Positions 19,316-29,082 of a stretch of 64,000 nucleotides of DNA are shown here, piece after piece; the first letter of the stretch is position 1, and the number at the start of each line of letters is the position of its first letter. The notes under the pieces are model-generated. The model made no database searches, was not told where the DNA came from, and worked only from the letters and a program-made list of their open reading frames with translations. Made by a program: the position numbers and the translations under genes. The DNA comes from Roseovarius faecimaris (GTDB lineage Bacteria > Pseudomonadota > Alphaproteobacteria > Rhodobacterales > Rhodobacteraceae), in the NCBI RefSeq assembly GCF_009762325.1, contig NZ_CP034348.1, positions 3,788,501 through 3,852,500 on the forward strand, read 5' to 3'.

Positions 19316-19887
19316 ATAGTCCCAAGTCCATTCAGACAAGACTGAGGCGGCGCGCCGTGCTGGCGGGTTTTACCGGCCTTGCCCTCAGTCCGGCCGCGGC
19401 CCTTGGCGATGTAAAGAAGATTCCCCGATCCCACGGTCAGAAAACCATGGAGGTCGTTCCATTTGCCAGCAATGAAAAGGCCGGAACGATCATCATCTCG
19501 AACAAAGAGCGGACGTTGCATCGCGTACTCGGCAATGGAATGGCAGAACGCTATTCTATTTCGGTCGGGCGTGATGGGTTTGTCTGGACCGGCACGACCG
19601 TTGTCGGCCGCAAGGCCGAATGGCCAGCCTGGCGGCCGCCTTCGGCCATGCGCCAGCGGGATCCGTCGCTGCCTACCGAAGTGCCGCCGGGCCCGTATAA
19701 TCCGCTCGGGGCGCGTGCGCTGTACCTCTATTCCGGAAACCGGGATACGCTTTATCGCATCCACGGGACCAACAGCGCCGGCACCATAGGTGGATATGAG
19801 ACATCCGGCTGTTTCAGGCTGACCAACACGGATGTGATGTATCTGTTCAATCAGGTCAGAAATGGCACCAAGGTGATTGTCAAATAA
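19312..19887 (+). CDS. L,D-transpeptidase (YkuD domain) inside the tad operon
   Basis: This 191-residue exported enzyme has a Tat- or Sec-type signal with RRRAVLAGF near the start and an A-x-A-like end at about 30. A YkuD domain spans about 57-191. The active site is HGTNSAGTIGGYETSGCFR, with His151 and nucleophile Cys167 in the S-G-C-x-R motif. Such enzymes make 3-3 peptidoglycan cross-links or attach proteins to peptidoglycan. The gene is tightly embedded between cpaE (4 bp overlap) and cpaF (15 bp gap), so it should be co-expressed with the pilus machine and may open or anchor the cell wall around it. Confidence 0.88.
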   Translation: MNSPKSIQTRLRRRAVLAGFTGLALSPAAALGDVKKIPRSHGQKTMEVVPFASNEKAGTIIISNKERTLHRVLGNGMAERYSISVGRDGFVWTGTTVVGRKAEWPAWRPPSAMRQRDPSLPTEVPPGPYNPLGARALYLYSGNRDTLYRIHGTNSAGTIGGYETSGCFRLTNTDVMYLFNQVRNGTKVIVK

Positions 19888-19902
19888 CGCGCAGGAGCTC
19901 CG

Positions 19903-21312
19903 ATGGCCGGTCGATTTTTCAGACGTAACAGCAATACAAATCAGGCATCGCCCAAAACCAATGACGGGGTTCTGGTGCTTGAAGAGAACATGCCTTCCGA
20001 GGTCAAATCCGCCGCGGTGGCACCTGCGGCGGCGCCCGAGCTTCCTGACTTCGTGAATGAGAGGGTCGCATTACACCGGTTCCTTCTGGATAAGATCAAC
20101 CTGTCGATCCTCGATACGATGGAAGAGGATGAGATCCATGACGAACTGCGCCCGCTGGTGCGCGACTACGCAAAGACCAACAACTTTCCGCTGAACTCGA
20201 CCGAGCTGGAAAAGCTGATTTCGGATATCGGCGACGAGATGATGGGCCTCGGCCCGATCGAGCCGCTTCTGGAAGATGACACGATTTCCGATATTCTGAT
20301 CGTCGGCTCGGGCACTGTCTTTATTGAGCGCTTTGGCAAGGTCGAAGCGACCAAGGTCCGCTTCAAGGACGAAGATCACCTCATGCGCATCATCAACAAG
20401 ATCGTCGCCTCGGTCGGTCGGCGTGTTGATGAAAGTTCGCCGCTTGTCGATGCGCGGCTGGCCGATGGCAGCCGTGTCAATGTCGCGGTGCGCCCGGTGG
20501 CCGTCGATGGCCCGCAAGTGTCGATCCGGAAGTTTTCGAAGAAACCCTATTCGCTGGACCGGCTGGTGGATAACGGCGCGCTGGCACGCGGTATGGCAGA
20601 GCTTCTGGCCGCAGCGGTCGAAGGCAAAGTGTCGATGATTATCTCGGGCGGTACGGGTTCGGGTAAGACGACCATGCTGAACGCGCTTTCGGCATTTATT
20701 CCGCATGATGAGCGGCTGGTGACAATCGAGGACGCGGCCGAACTTCAGCTTCAGCAACCGCATGTGGTGCGGCTGGAAACCCGCCCGCCGACAGTCGATG
20801 GCCGCAACGAGATCATGCAGCGCGACCTGGTGAAGAACGCGCTGCGGATGCGGCCTGATCGGGTGATCATCGGCGAGGTGCGCGGCTCGGAAGCGTTCGA
20901 TATGCTGCAGGCCATGAACACCGGACACGAAGGGTCGATGTCGACGGTTCACGCAAACAGCCCGCGTGACGCCATCGGTCGTATCGAACAAATGGTAGGC
21001 ATGGCCGGGATGCCCATGTCACAAAGCTCGATCCGGGCACAGATCAGCTCGGCCGTGCAGCTCTTTCTGCAGCTCACCCGTCTCAGAGACGGCACCCGCA
21101 GACTTGTCTCTATCTCCGAGGTCACGGGCATGGAGGGTGACATCATTCAGTTGCAGGAAATCATGAGGTTCCAGCGCCTTGGGGTTGACGATTCCGGCAA
21201 GATCCATGGCGAATTCCGCGCATCCGGTATCCGGCCCAAGTTCCTTGAAGATCTGGAAACCATGGGCCTGCGACTGAACTCCGAATTTTTCGATCCATCC
21301 AAGGTGCTCTGA
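19903..21312 (+). CDS. cpaF: Tad pilus motor ATPase CpaF/TadA
   Basis: This 469-residue secretion ATPase of the GspE/VirB11 superfamily has a Walker [10 protein letters not shown] (about 248-256), an Asp box and a Walker B-like [15 protein letters not shown]. The His box, [17 protein letters not shown], is also present. The variable N-terminal ~60 residues are followed by the TadA N-domain. It powers pilus polymerisation, and probably retraction, with TadB/TadC as the membrane platform. The ribosome binding site CAGGAG precedes the ATG. Confidence 0.96.
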   Translation: MAGRFFRRNSNTNQASPKTNDGVLVLEENMPSEVKSAAVAPAAAPELPDFVNERVALHRFLLDKINLSILDTMEEDEIHDELRPLVRDYAKTNNFPLNSTELEKLISDIGDEMMGLGPIEPLLEDDTISDILIVGSGTVFIERFGKVEATKVRFKDEDHLMRIINKIVASVGRRVDESSPLVDARLADGSRVNVAVRPVAVDGPQVSIRKFSKKPYSLDRLVDNGALARGMAELLAAAVEGKVSMIISGGTGSGKTTMLNALSAFIPHDERLVTIEDAAELQLQQPHVVRLETRPPTVDGRNEIMQRDLVKNALRMRPDRVIIGEVRGSEAFDMLQAMNTGHEGSMSTVHANSPRDAIGRIEQMVGMAGMPMSQSSIRAQISSAVQLFLQLTRLRDGTRRLVSISEVTGMEGDIIQLQEIMRFQRLGVDDSGKIHGEFRASGIRPKFLEDLETMGLRLNSEFFDPSKVL

Positions 21313-21315
21313 GAC

Positions 21316-22278
21316 ATGTTCAGCAATCCGATTGTCTTTTATGGTCTGATTTTCGCGGCAACGCTGCTGCTGATCGATGGCATCATTCGCCTGGTCGCGT
21401 CTTCGCGCAGGAAAAAATCCGATGTCGTCAACCGGCTGGAAGCAATCAAGAAGAAGACCGGGGTGGAAGAAGCCTATGGCGAGCTACTCAGGCGGCGTGG
21501 CATGGGTGGCCGCGATGGTGAGCAGACAATCGGCAACCAGATCAGCAGTTTCATTGGCCAGACTGGTCTGGAGCTGAGCCTGACCACACGCGTCGCCTTC
21601 TTTTTCGGAACGCTGTGCCTGGCCTACCTTCTGTCGGTTTTGTTCTTCCGGTTCGGGACGGTGATGACCTACGTATTCACCATTTCATTTCCGTTTGTCA
21701 TGGCTTTCCTGGCTCTCAATTACGTCCGAAACCGCCGGATCAAGACCTTCACGCGGCAATTACCCGAGGCGATCGATATCGTGGTGCGCAGTCTGAATGC
21801 GGGGCATCCGCTTACTGCGGCGATCGGATTGGTGGCGCGGGAAATGCCTGACCCGCTTGGATCTGAGTTCGGCATTCTCAATGACCAGATGACGTTTGGC
21901 TCTGAACTGGAACAGGCCATGTTGAATATGTATGACCGGGTTGGTGCGCCGGAGCTGAACCTGCTGACGGTCAGCGTCAGCGTTCAGCGTGGTACGGGCG
22001 GGAACCTCGCGGAAATCCTGAGCAATCTCGGCCAGATGATCCGCGACCGGCTGACGATCAAGGCCAAGATCAAGGCGATTTCTGCCGAAGGCCGGATCAC
22101 TGCCTGGATCATGCTGCTGTTTCCCTTCGCGCTTTTCTATATGATCCTGTTTCTGGTCCCGACCTACTACGACAAGGTCTGGGAAAGCGGCTATGGCGCA
22201 TACATCGTCACGGGATGCCTGATTGCCATCTTCATGGGCATGCTGGTGATCCGGCGGCTCGTCAATTTCGATTTCTGA
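21316..22278 (+). CDS. tadB: Tad inner-membrane platform protein TadB
   Basis: This 320-residue type II/IV secretion F-domain protein has membrane helices at about 5-25, 95-135 and 265-315. The F domain (about 145-270) includes FTRQLPEAIDIVVRSLNAGH, the standard TadB motif, and GNLAEILSNLGQMIRDR. It starts 3 bp after cpaF and is followed by the paralogous tadC. Confidence 0.94.
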   Translation: MFSNPIVFYGLIFAATLLLIDGIIRLVASSRRKKSDVVNRLEAIKKKTGVEEAYGELLRRRGMGGRDGEQTIGNQISSFIGQTGLELSLTTRVAFFFGTLCLAYLLSVLFFRFGTVMTYVFTISFPFVMAFLALNYVRNRRIKTFTRQLPEAIDIVVRSLNAGHPLTAAIGLVAREMPDPLGSEFGILNDQMTFGSELEQAMLNMYDRVGAPELNLLTVSVSVQRGTGGNLAEILSNLGQMIRDRLTIKAKIKAISAEGRITAWIMLLFPFALFYMILFLVPTYYDKVWESGYGAYIVTGCLIAIFMGMLVIRRLVNFDF

Positions 22279-22308
22279 TTTGCGCGGCTTGGACAGAGAC
22301 CTGATACA

Positions 22309-23232
22309 ATGAACGAAACTATCTTCCTCGTTGCGCTGTTTGTGGCGGTTCTGATCATCGCCTATACGATCATCAGGTATATTCTGAACCGTCGCCAGAT
22401 CGCCCGCAACCTGGCCAGCACAAAGCGCAAGCGGAAGCAGTCGAACGAGGATATCAACAAGGTTCTCGGCTCCGGCAACGAGGAAATACGGTACTACCTC
22501 GACGTGGTGCAGAATGAACCGCAGAATTCCTTGCGGATGCGGCTTGTGCAGGCCGGATATTTCTCAAAATCGGCTCTGGCATATTTCAATATCATCCGAT
22601 TCACCATTGCGGCGATCGCCTTCGGCGCCGTGCAATTCGGTATCGGTGCAATGGCACCGTCGATCAGCCTTGCTTTGCTTCTCATGATGGCCATGGTTGC
22701 GGCGGGTGTGGGCTTCATCCTGACGTCGGCTGTCCTTGAGAACATGGGCAAAAAGCGCACGCGCGAGTTTCGCAAACTGTTTCCCGATTTCATGGATTTG
22801 TTGCTGGTCTGCGTCGATGCGGGGCTGAGCATCAACGCGGCGATCGACCGCGTCACACGCGAGTTCCTGCTGACGACCCGCGATTTTGGCGTTCAGCTGA
22901 GCATCATCAATCTTGAGATCCGCGCAGGCCGTCCGCTGCACGAAGCGCTGAGCAATTTCTCGAAACGCATCGCTGTCGAAGAAGCACAAACCCTGGCCGT
23001 GTTGTTCAAACAATCCGAAGAGCTGGGGGCCAGCGTAAGCAAGACATTGCGGGTCTTCAGCAAGGAGATGCGGCAGATGCGTCTCATCAGGGCCGAGGAA
23101 AAGGCCAATGCTCTTCCGATCAAGATGCTGTTTCCGATGGCTCTTTTTATGTTCCCGGTCAACCTGATCATCGTGCTGGTTCCGATCCTGCTGGTTATTC
23201 TCGAGATGCTTTCGGGTCTTGCCCCGCGTTGA
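22309..23232 (+). CDS. tadC: Tad inner-membrane platform protein TadC
   Basis: This 307-residue F-domain protein pairs with TadB. FRKLFPDFMDLLLVCVDAG (about 154-172) and QSEELGASVSKTLRVFSKEMR (about 236-256) mark the F domain, with helices at both ends. It closes the tad block. Only 18 bp separate its stop from that of the convergent spermidine-synthase-like gene, with no terminator between. Confidence 0.94.
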   Translation: MNETIFLVALFVAVLIIAYTIIRYILNRRQIARNLASTKRKRKQSNEDINKVLGSGNEEIRYYLDVVQNEPQNSLRMRLVQAGYFSKSALAYFNIIRFTIAAIAFGAVQFGIGAMAPSISLALLLMMAMVAAGVGFILTSAVLENMGKKRTREFRKLFPDFMDLLLVCVDAGLSINAAIDRVTREFLLTTRDFGVQLSIINLEIRAGRPLHEALSNFSKRIAVEEAQTLAVLFKQSEELGASVSKTLRVFSKEMRQMRLIRAEEKANALPIKMLFPMALFMFPVNLIIVLVPILLVILEMLSGLAPR

Positions 23233-23250
23233 TTGGCGGGAGGGCGCAGG

Positions 23251-25716
23251 TCAGCTGACGGCCGGGGTCGCATCCACCGGCTGCCGGGCCAGCGGGAGCA
23301 GGAAGGCCAGCGCATAAAAACCTGCACCGATCACATAGAGCGCGGTGAAACCCGTGGCCTGTGCGATCAATGGCGCGATACCAGCCGCCGCCGCGCTCAT
23401 CGCGCCGTTTATGGCCCAGGCCCAGGGGACGAGGCTTGCATCTTCGGCTCCGGCCAGTGCCAGCCCCTGGGGAAAGAGTTGACCCATGGCCAACCCGCCC
23501 GGAACGATCAGAATAGCGGTCACGGCCAGCTTGACCGCCAGATCCGCGCCCATCACGGAGTCCACAGCCAACGGGCCCAGTACAGCCGCCGCAATCGCAT
23601 AGAGACAGACCAGTACCACGCTGCGCCTGATCGTGAGGCCCTTGTCAAAGCACCAGTTGCTGCACAGGCTGCCCAGCCCCGTTGACAGGATCACCAGACC
23701 AAGCACGATGGCGATGGTGAGCCCGGGATTGCCGTAGAGCAGGGACGTGCTCTGAATCAGTCCGATTTCGACAAACATGAAGCCCGCCCCCAGGGCCACG
23801 AAATAGATGAACCAGACGCTGCTGCGCCGTCGGGATGCGGGTTTCTTGCGGCGAAGGGCAAGCGGCGCGAGCGCAAGTACGAAAGCAAGCAGGGCAACGG
23901 CTAGCGTATAGACGACGCGCATCAGGTGAAACGTGTCTTCATAGGCCACGACGCCGGTAGTTCGCAGCTGCCAGAAATCTCGGCTGAGATAGCGGGTAGG
24001 ATCGAAGTGATCGAGGATAAAGGGACGGTTGTCCGGCAGGACGCCCAGCCGTTTTGTCGTGCGTTCCGCCGCCGCGCGCACCGCCGCATCGGGATCGTCG
24101 GCCTGCAGGATTTCGGCATAGGCCCGGTAGGCCTCTGGTGTTTCTCTGCCGGGGGCATAGGCAATCTCGAACCCGTATGCGCTTGCACGTTCGCTGACTT
24201 CCGAGATTTCCGTATCGGTCCAGCCATCCAGCCGGATAAGAAGCGGATTGTCGTCCCAGGACGCATCCCACTGGTTATTGGTGCCGTCCTTGTAAAGCAC
24301 GATCGCGGCACGATCCGGTCCGGGCAGGCCGCGCTCGGCCATATAGCGGCGAAGCCCGTGAAGCATGTCGAACTTGTTGACCTGAAGGATCACGGCTGTG
24401 CCGTTCTCCGCCACACGGTCCAGAAGCGCCGAAAGGCCTTCATAAGTGAAAACATATTGTGTGGTGCCGCCAAGCGCGCCGAAATGATAGATCGCCGTCG
24501 CCCCGCTCCATGACACCATCACCATGTCATAGAGCGTTTCGTCGCGTTCCAGAAAGCTGCGCGCTTCCGCAATAAGAAGCTTCGCCGCGTCTTGCGCCAT
24601 GAAACCGGCCAAGCCGTAATCCGGAAGGGCAAGTGCGGCCTCGACCAGCCGCGCATTCAGCTCGATCCCGGTCACCGACCGGCTTCCATGATCGATCAGC
24701 GACATCATGTCGGCGCCGGCACCGGCAAAGACGATCAGGGCGGTCTCTGGCACACCGGCGATCAGCGCCGGGATGACGGGTGGATGGGTGCGCGGCCCTG
24801 CGCCCTCACGCCGGTCAGCCATCAGAAAGGCCATGCCGTCGCCATTCGCCAGTGACAGGACAGCGCCTGCGCCGGGCTTTCCGGTCTCTTCGATCGCTGC
24901 CACACGCGTGAAACTGTTCCAGCCAACCCATCGCTCTGAAGGCGCTGTTTCATGCTTATAGTCGCGCACCAGATAATTGGGATCGCTGCCGGGTTCGATC
25001 AGTGCGCGATACCCGTCCCACAATGGCAGAAGGGCGAAGGCCACAAGCCCGAGCGCGGCGGCAAAGCGCAAGCGGGCATGGTCTTTGCGGGCGAAACACA
25101 TCGCGGCCCCAAACCCGGCAAGCACGGGCAGGCTGACAGAGAAGGCGTATCCGGTCCATTCCATCGCCGCCACGATACCGGCGCATCCCAATGCAGCCCC
25201 GATCAGATCGGCAGCGTAGAGTCGCGAATATTCCTCGGGCGCGGAGGTCGCGAAGAGAAAGGACAACAGCGCCCCGAAAAGGAAATAGGGCAGTGTCAGC
25301 ACAAGGCCGATCTGCATGGCGTGAAGCGGGCCGTGTATCAGGTTGGCTCGGACCACACCATCGAGCCCGTTTTTCATACCGGCAAGGCGTATCGCCTCAT
25401 TCAGGCTTTCCTTGGCGCTGACCACGGTGGAATGTGTGAGTAGGATCAGCAGGGATATGGCGATGCACAGCAGGGCCAGAATGACAGACCGGCGATGCCG
25501 ATGCCGGGTCAGGTCGAAAAGCGACAGGACCGACCCCGCGGTGGTCAGCCCCAGCATCGCAAGCGAAATAGCCACGAAAATATAGCTTGGCCCGATTGCG
25601 AAATTGATCGTCCGGACCGTCGAAATCTCGAATGCCAGCAGCGCGGCACAAATCAGAAAGGTTCCGCTCAGCAGGCCAAAACGCCCCGCCGTGTCCTGAT
25701 CCGGTACCGAATTCAT
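23251..25716 (-). CDS. Multi-pass membrane protein with spermidine-synthase-like domain
   Basis: This 821-residue protein has an N-terminal hydrophobic block of about seven helices (15-240) and a soluble Rossmann domain (about 275-560). It resembles spermidine/spermine synthases: FAGAGADMMSLIDHG and the acidic loop GIELNARLVEAAL mark a SAM or decarboxy-SAM pocket. A second membrane block of about six helices covers 600-815. Similar membrane-fused 'spermidine synthase-like' proteins are common in bacteria, but their reaction is unproven. It lies last in a minus-strand set with the 372-residue and GT-C-like proteins. A methyl- or aminopropyl-transfer role is speculative. Confidence 0.7.
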   Translation of the reverse strand: MNSVPDQDTAGRFGLLSGTFLICAALLAFEISTVRTINFAIGPSYIFVAISLAMLGLTTAGSVLSLFDLTRHRHRRSVILALLCIAISLLILLTHSTVVSAKESLNEAIRLAGMKNGLDGVVRANLIHGPLHAMQIGLVLTLPYFLFGALLSFLFATSAPEEYSRLYAADLIGAALGCAGIVAAMEWTGYAFSVSLPVLAGFGAAMCFARKDHARLRFAAALGLVAFALLPLWDGYRALIEPGSDPNYLVRDYKHETAPSERWVGWNSFTRVAAIEETGKPGAGAVLSLANGDGMAFLMADRREGAGPRTHPPVIPALIAGVPETALIVFAGAGADMMSLIDHGSRSVTGIELNARLVEAALALPDYGLAGFMAQDAAKLLIAEARSFLERDETLYDMVMVSWSGATAIYHFGALGGTTQYVFTYEGLSALLDRVAENGTAVILQVNKFDMLHGLRRYMAERGLPGPDRAAIVLYKDGTNNQWDASWDDNPLLIRLDGWTDTEISEVSERASAYGFEIAYAPGRETPEAYRAYAEILQADDPDAAVRAAAERTTKRLGVLPDNRPFILDHFDPTRYLSRDFWQLRTTGVVAYEDTFHLMRVVYTLAVALLAFVLALAPLALRRKKPASRRRSSVWFIYFVALGAGFMFVEIGLIQSTSLLYGNPGLTIAIVLGLVILSTGLGSLCSNWCFDKGLTIRRSVVLVCLYAIAAAVLGPLAVDSVMGADLAVKLAVTAILIVPGGLAMGQLFPQGLALAGAEDASLVPWAWAINGAMSAAAAGIAPLIAQATGFTALYVIGAGFYALAFLLPLARQPVDATPAVS

Positions 25717-25757
25717 TCTATATCCTCTGGATGGTGCCTGCTGTGTTACGTATCTGC

Positions 25758-26876
25758 TCAGCTGAATAGATGTTCCTTGATCGTCGGATTATCCCGCCGC
25801 CAGATCACATTATCCATGAAATAGTGGTGTATGTTGATGAAAACCCAGATGGCGAACAGGAACATCGTGGTTCCGAAAACCTCTTCGCGATAGGCGATCG
25901 CCAAATCTAACGCAAAAGGAATGGCATAAAAAAATATTACACCAAGTACCATGCCCAGAAGGATGAATTTCAGGGTAGCGGCGCGCGCGGGCGTGGTACG
26001 GACAAGACCGCCAAAAAGAGAGCCGTCGCCGTCGGCATCGTACTCATTCTTGTTGAGCTGGTAGCGCCAGACAATGGCGAGATACTGCAACGAATGAAAG
26101 GCCGGGATCACCAGCGCAGTCAGCGGATGAACATACCCGATGATGAGCCAGACATAGGATGAGGTTGCATAGGCAAGAAGCCCGTTCAGCGGCAGCCTTG
26201 TCTTGAGGGCCTTCCGGATCAGCATCCCGGCGGTCAGAACACCGGCACCCACGCAAAACACCAGAGTGGGTAGATACACCGCGTCCGGAACGGAAATGGC
26301 ATAATAGGTGAACCCGTATATCTCGAATTCGCCAAGCAACCGGTTGAAGTACATCCATGAGGCCAGCCAGACGCTCAGCGCATTCCACCGCAGCAGGCGC
26401 TTTTCAGGATCACTGAAAAAGGCGCGCTTGAGCACCGATTCAACGATGAGAATGCCATAGCCCTGCTTTACATAATGCCAGCCGACAAGGAAGAGCATGA
26501 CATTCGCGGCCTGGGCCATCAGGCCGACATTCAAGGTGACAATGCACCAGAGATAGAAAATCACTGCTATCACCGGCACGCCGACCCCCGCCACAAGATA
26601 ACGCCACCGAAGTGGCGCTTCGGGGGCGGTCTTGGAGCCGAAATCGCTGTAGAAGATCTGATAGGAATGCATGAAATGCGGGTTGTTGATCAATGTGGTC
26701 ATCGCCAGAACCAGCGCCAGCACATAGATCCGGTACTCCTCCGGGGGAAGTAGCATCAGCAGCACGAGAAAGGGCAGAGAGCCACCTCCCAGGCACAGGA
26801 TGTCTATGGTCTTGCCAAAGAGATAACTGCGCGGCTCCTTTCGCACCTGAATTTCTGCGTTGTCCGTCGCTACCAT
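25758..26876 (-). CDS. Polytopic membrane protein, function unknown
   Basis: This 372-residue protein has about eight to ten hydrophobic helices. His-rich motifs lie near helix ends: NNPHFMHSYQIFY (about 64-76), PAFHSLQYLAIVWRY (about 255-269) and INIHHYFMDNVIWRRD (about 346-361). The histidine layout recalls membrane di-iron or beta-carotene-cleaving (Brp/Blh-like) proteins, but no firm family was recognised. It sits 41 bp upstream of the spermidine-synthase-like gene and probably shares its transcript. Confidence 0.6.
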   Translation of the reverse strand: MVATDNAEIQVRKEPRSYLFGKTIDILCLGGGSLPFLVLLMLLPPEEYRIYVLALVLAMTTLINNPHFMHSYQIFYSDFGSKTAPEAPLRWRYLVAGVGVPVIAVIFYLWCIVTLNVGLMAQAANVMLFLVGWHYVKQGYGILIVESVLKRAFFSDPEKRLLRWNALSVWLASWMYFNRLLGEFEIYGFTYYAISVPDAVYLPTLVFCVGAGVLTAGMLIRKALKTRLPLNGLLAYATSSYVWLIIGYVHPLTALVIPAFHSLQYLAIVWRYQLNKNEYDADGDGSLFGGLVRTTPARAATLKFILLGMVLGVIFFYAIPFALDLAIAYREEVFGTTMFLFAIWVFINIHHYFMDNVIWRRDNPTIKEHLFS

Positions 26877-26970
26877 CTCAACCCTGTTGACGACCTCGGT
26901 CTTCCACGGGGATCATCATGCGTGGAACGACCTGAAAAGGCAAAGTTTTTCATGGAAAACACCCGAGAGC

Positions 26971-26995
26971 TTCCCTGCGCCTCGCCAGCAGGGAA
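26971..26995. repeat. Hairpin between two membrane-protein genes
   Basis: TTCCCTGC and GCAGGGAA (8 bp arms, 9 bp loop) lie in the 205 bp gap between the GT-C-like gene and the 372-residue protein gene. No T-run follows on the minus strand; an intercistronic RNA hairpin is possible. Confidence 0.35.
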
Positions 26996-27081
26996 AAACC
27001 GCACAGCTGGAGTGATGCGGTTTGAACTCAGAAATCGTCAGCGGTTCAAAGGAAGTTTTCGGTTGGCCTGGGTTGGCGCCG

Positions 27082-28884
27082 TCACTCGGCCACTTCATAC
27101 AACAAAAGAGGCGGGGCAATGGTGTCTACCGGCACGAGCCAGTCCGGTGCCTGTTTTGCTGACAGTCTGGAGCCTGCACCATCTGGCGTGCCATAAATCT
27201 GATCCGCGCAGACCAGCACGAATTTTGCTCCGGTGGTTTCGATCATGCGCCTGAGCTCTGGCATGTCACCGGAGAAGGGCAGTACCCCATTGAGCATTGC
27301 ATCCGTGCTGCGATGATACGGCGCGGATGTGACGGAATGAGCTGTGTGGATCAGTATGCCCGTGCTCAGGTTCAGGGGCGATGCAATCAGGGTGGCTGGA
27401 ATATCCGACAAGCTGCGCAGCAATGACGCTTGATCGCAAGCTGCATCCAGCTCGACCAAATCGACCTGAATGGTCGCGCCGCCTGTATCGTAAAGAGCTG
27501 CCTTTATGCTCTTGATGCCCAAGGGAACAAGCTGCGGAAGAAAAACGATTGCAAAGAACACTATCATGGCAACGACCTTCACAGCGCGAGGGATCGGCCA
27601 GGGCCGGTTCAGAAGATGTGCCATCACGGCCCCGAAACCGACAGCCATCACCGCATGTCCCCAGATCATGGCCCGAAGCTGCAGGAAGGCACCAACGCAA
27701 CCGAGCGCCAGAAACAAAGTGAGCAGCCCCCAATGCCCCGGGTCGCGACGCGCCGCGACCTCACGAAGCCAGATTGCCCCGGACAGAAGGGTGACAACAG
27801 CCAACGGTCCCAGAAGCACGAAAGCCATGGCAGGTGCCTGCCGGATCATTTGCGCTACCGGAATGGATTCTCCGATGCGGGTGATCACCTGGTCGCGGAC
27901 ATCGTTTGAAACATCCGCAAACGGCCCGCCGAAACACGGGGCGAGTATTGGCACAACCACAATGCCCATGCCGACCGTCGTGACCAACAAGATCAGCGCG
28001 CGAGAGCGCATGGTCAGCAGATGCTGCCGTGTGGCCAGGATCAAAAGCCCCAAACCCGCAGCAGATCCGACCAGCGCCAGATAGGGAAGAGAAAGCTGGT
28101 CGCAGACGCGCAGCCCCCAGAGGGCCGGGTCCGTTTGCACGACAAAGAGTAGAACAGCGGTGAGGCCAAGTGTCAGGCCGAAGGCCGCCAGGGCCTCCTC
28201 GCTCTCCGGCTTGCAGCGCAGATAGCGCCAAACCCACACAAGGCCAGCTATTCCCAGAAACGGAAGGCTTTCCATCCCGATGGCCATGGACAATGCTGCA
28301 AGCGCCCCGGCCAGTGCCGCCGCTTTCCACCCCCGCGACAAGAGCAGACCAAATACCGCCAGCATCAAAACAAGCTGAATGTTGTGATGATCGAGACGGC
28401 CAATCGGAAAGTAGCGCGTGTAATAGGATTGCAGAAACCAAAGCGACACCAATGTCAGAACCGCCGCCGGCACACCGAACCCCGCACGCGCGACTTTCAT
28501 ATTTGTCCAGGCGCACAGCAGGAACAGTGTCATTGGCCAGAGCAGAACGAGCAGGCGCTCTGCCGCGTCCCTGTCCAGCATCCACTCAAGTATGCTGAGC
28601 AGTCCCGCGATTGGGGCATCAACCAGACGCGACCAGTGCAGCGATATCCCCTCGGGCGGCAGGACCCTGTATTGACGTGTATCGAACCATCCCTGCCCGG
28701 CCAGCATGTCGCGCACCGATTGCAGCCGCATCGCATCATCGGCACCCGGCAGGATGAGGTTGTCACTGAAATTTGGCGCGACGACCAGCTGCTTCATGAA
28801 GTAGATGAGCGCGACACCGAAAAACATGATTGGCAAAAGTCTGGGTTTGCCAAAAAGAATCTTCTGTTGTTCATTCATTCTCAT
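27082..28884 (-). CDS. Membrane glycosyltransferase-like protein (GT-C / STT3-like layout)
   Basis: This ~600-residue protein uses an ATG at 28884; a longer frame to 28965 is possible but adds a non-hydrophobic, Cys-rich leader. It has about 11-12 membrane helices. The first periplasmic loop has ADDAMRLQSVRDML, an acidic D-D pair after helix 1. A second loop has YFPIGRLDHHNIQLVL. Both resemble the acidic and D-H-H positions of oligosaccharyltransferase (STT3/PglB) and other GT-C enzymes, which transfer lipid-linked sugars to proteins. The soluble C-terminus is about 150 residues. It is divergently oriented from the AAA+ gene. Confidence 0.68.
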   Translation of the reverse strand: MRMNEQQKILFGKPRLLPIMFFGVALIYFMKQLVVAPNFSDNLILPGADDAMRLQSVRDMLAGQGWFDTRQYRVLPPEGISLHWSRLVDAPIAGLLSILEWMLDRDAAERLLVLLWPMTLFLLCAWTNMKVARAGFGVPAAVLTLVSLWFLQSYYTRYFPIGRLDHHNIQLVLMLAVFGLLLSRGWKAAALAGALAALSMAIGMESLPFLGIAGLVWVWRYLRCKPESEEALAAFGLTLGLTAVLLFVVQTDPALWGLRVCDQLSLPYLALVGSAAGLGLLILATRQHLLTMRSRALILLVTTVGMGIVVVPILAPCFGGPFADVSNDVRDQVITRIGESIPVAQMIRQAPAMAFVLLGPLAVVTLLSGAIWLREVAARRDPGHWGLLTLFLALGCVGAFLQLRAMIWGHAVMAVGFGAVMAHLLNRPWPIPRAVKVVAMIVFFAIVFLPQLVPLGIKSIKAALYDTGGATIQVDLVELDAACDQASLLRSLSDIPATLIASPLNLSTGILIHTAHSVTSAPYHRSTDAMLNGVLPFSGDMPELRRMIETTGAKFVLVCADQIYGTPDGAGSRLSAKQAPDWLVPVDTIAPPLLLYEVAE

Positions 28885-29082
28885 GTTCCAGTGCCGGATC
28901 CCGGGCAGCCTCAGCATGATCCATATCCGGCATGTGGGGAAGTGCGGGCAACAAGTTGAGCTCAAAGAGTTGCACGAACGCGCTTGCCCGACGCAGGTGC
29001 ATCAGCCGGTGCTGCGCCTGGTTGGAAAAGCTAGCGCTTGGCACCTTTGACCGAATGATGCAGAGTCGGCACCATTCCGATC

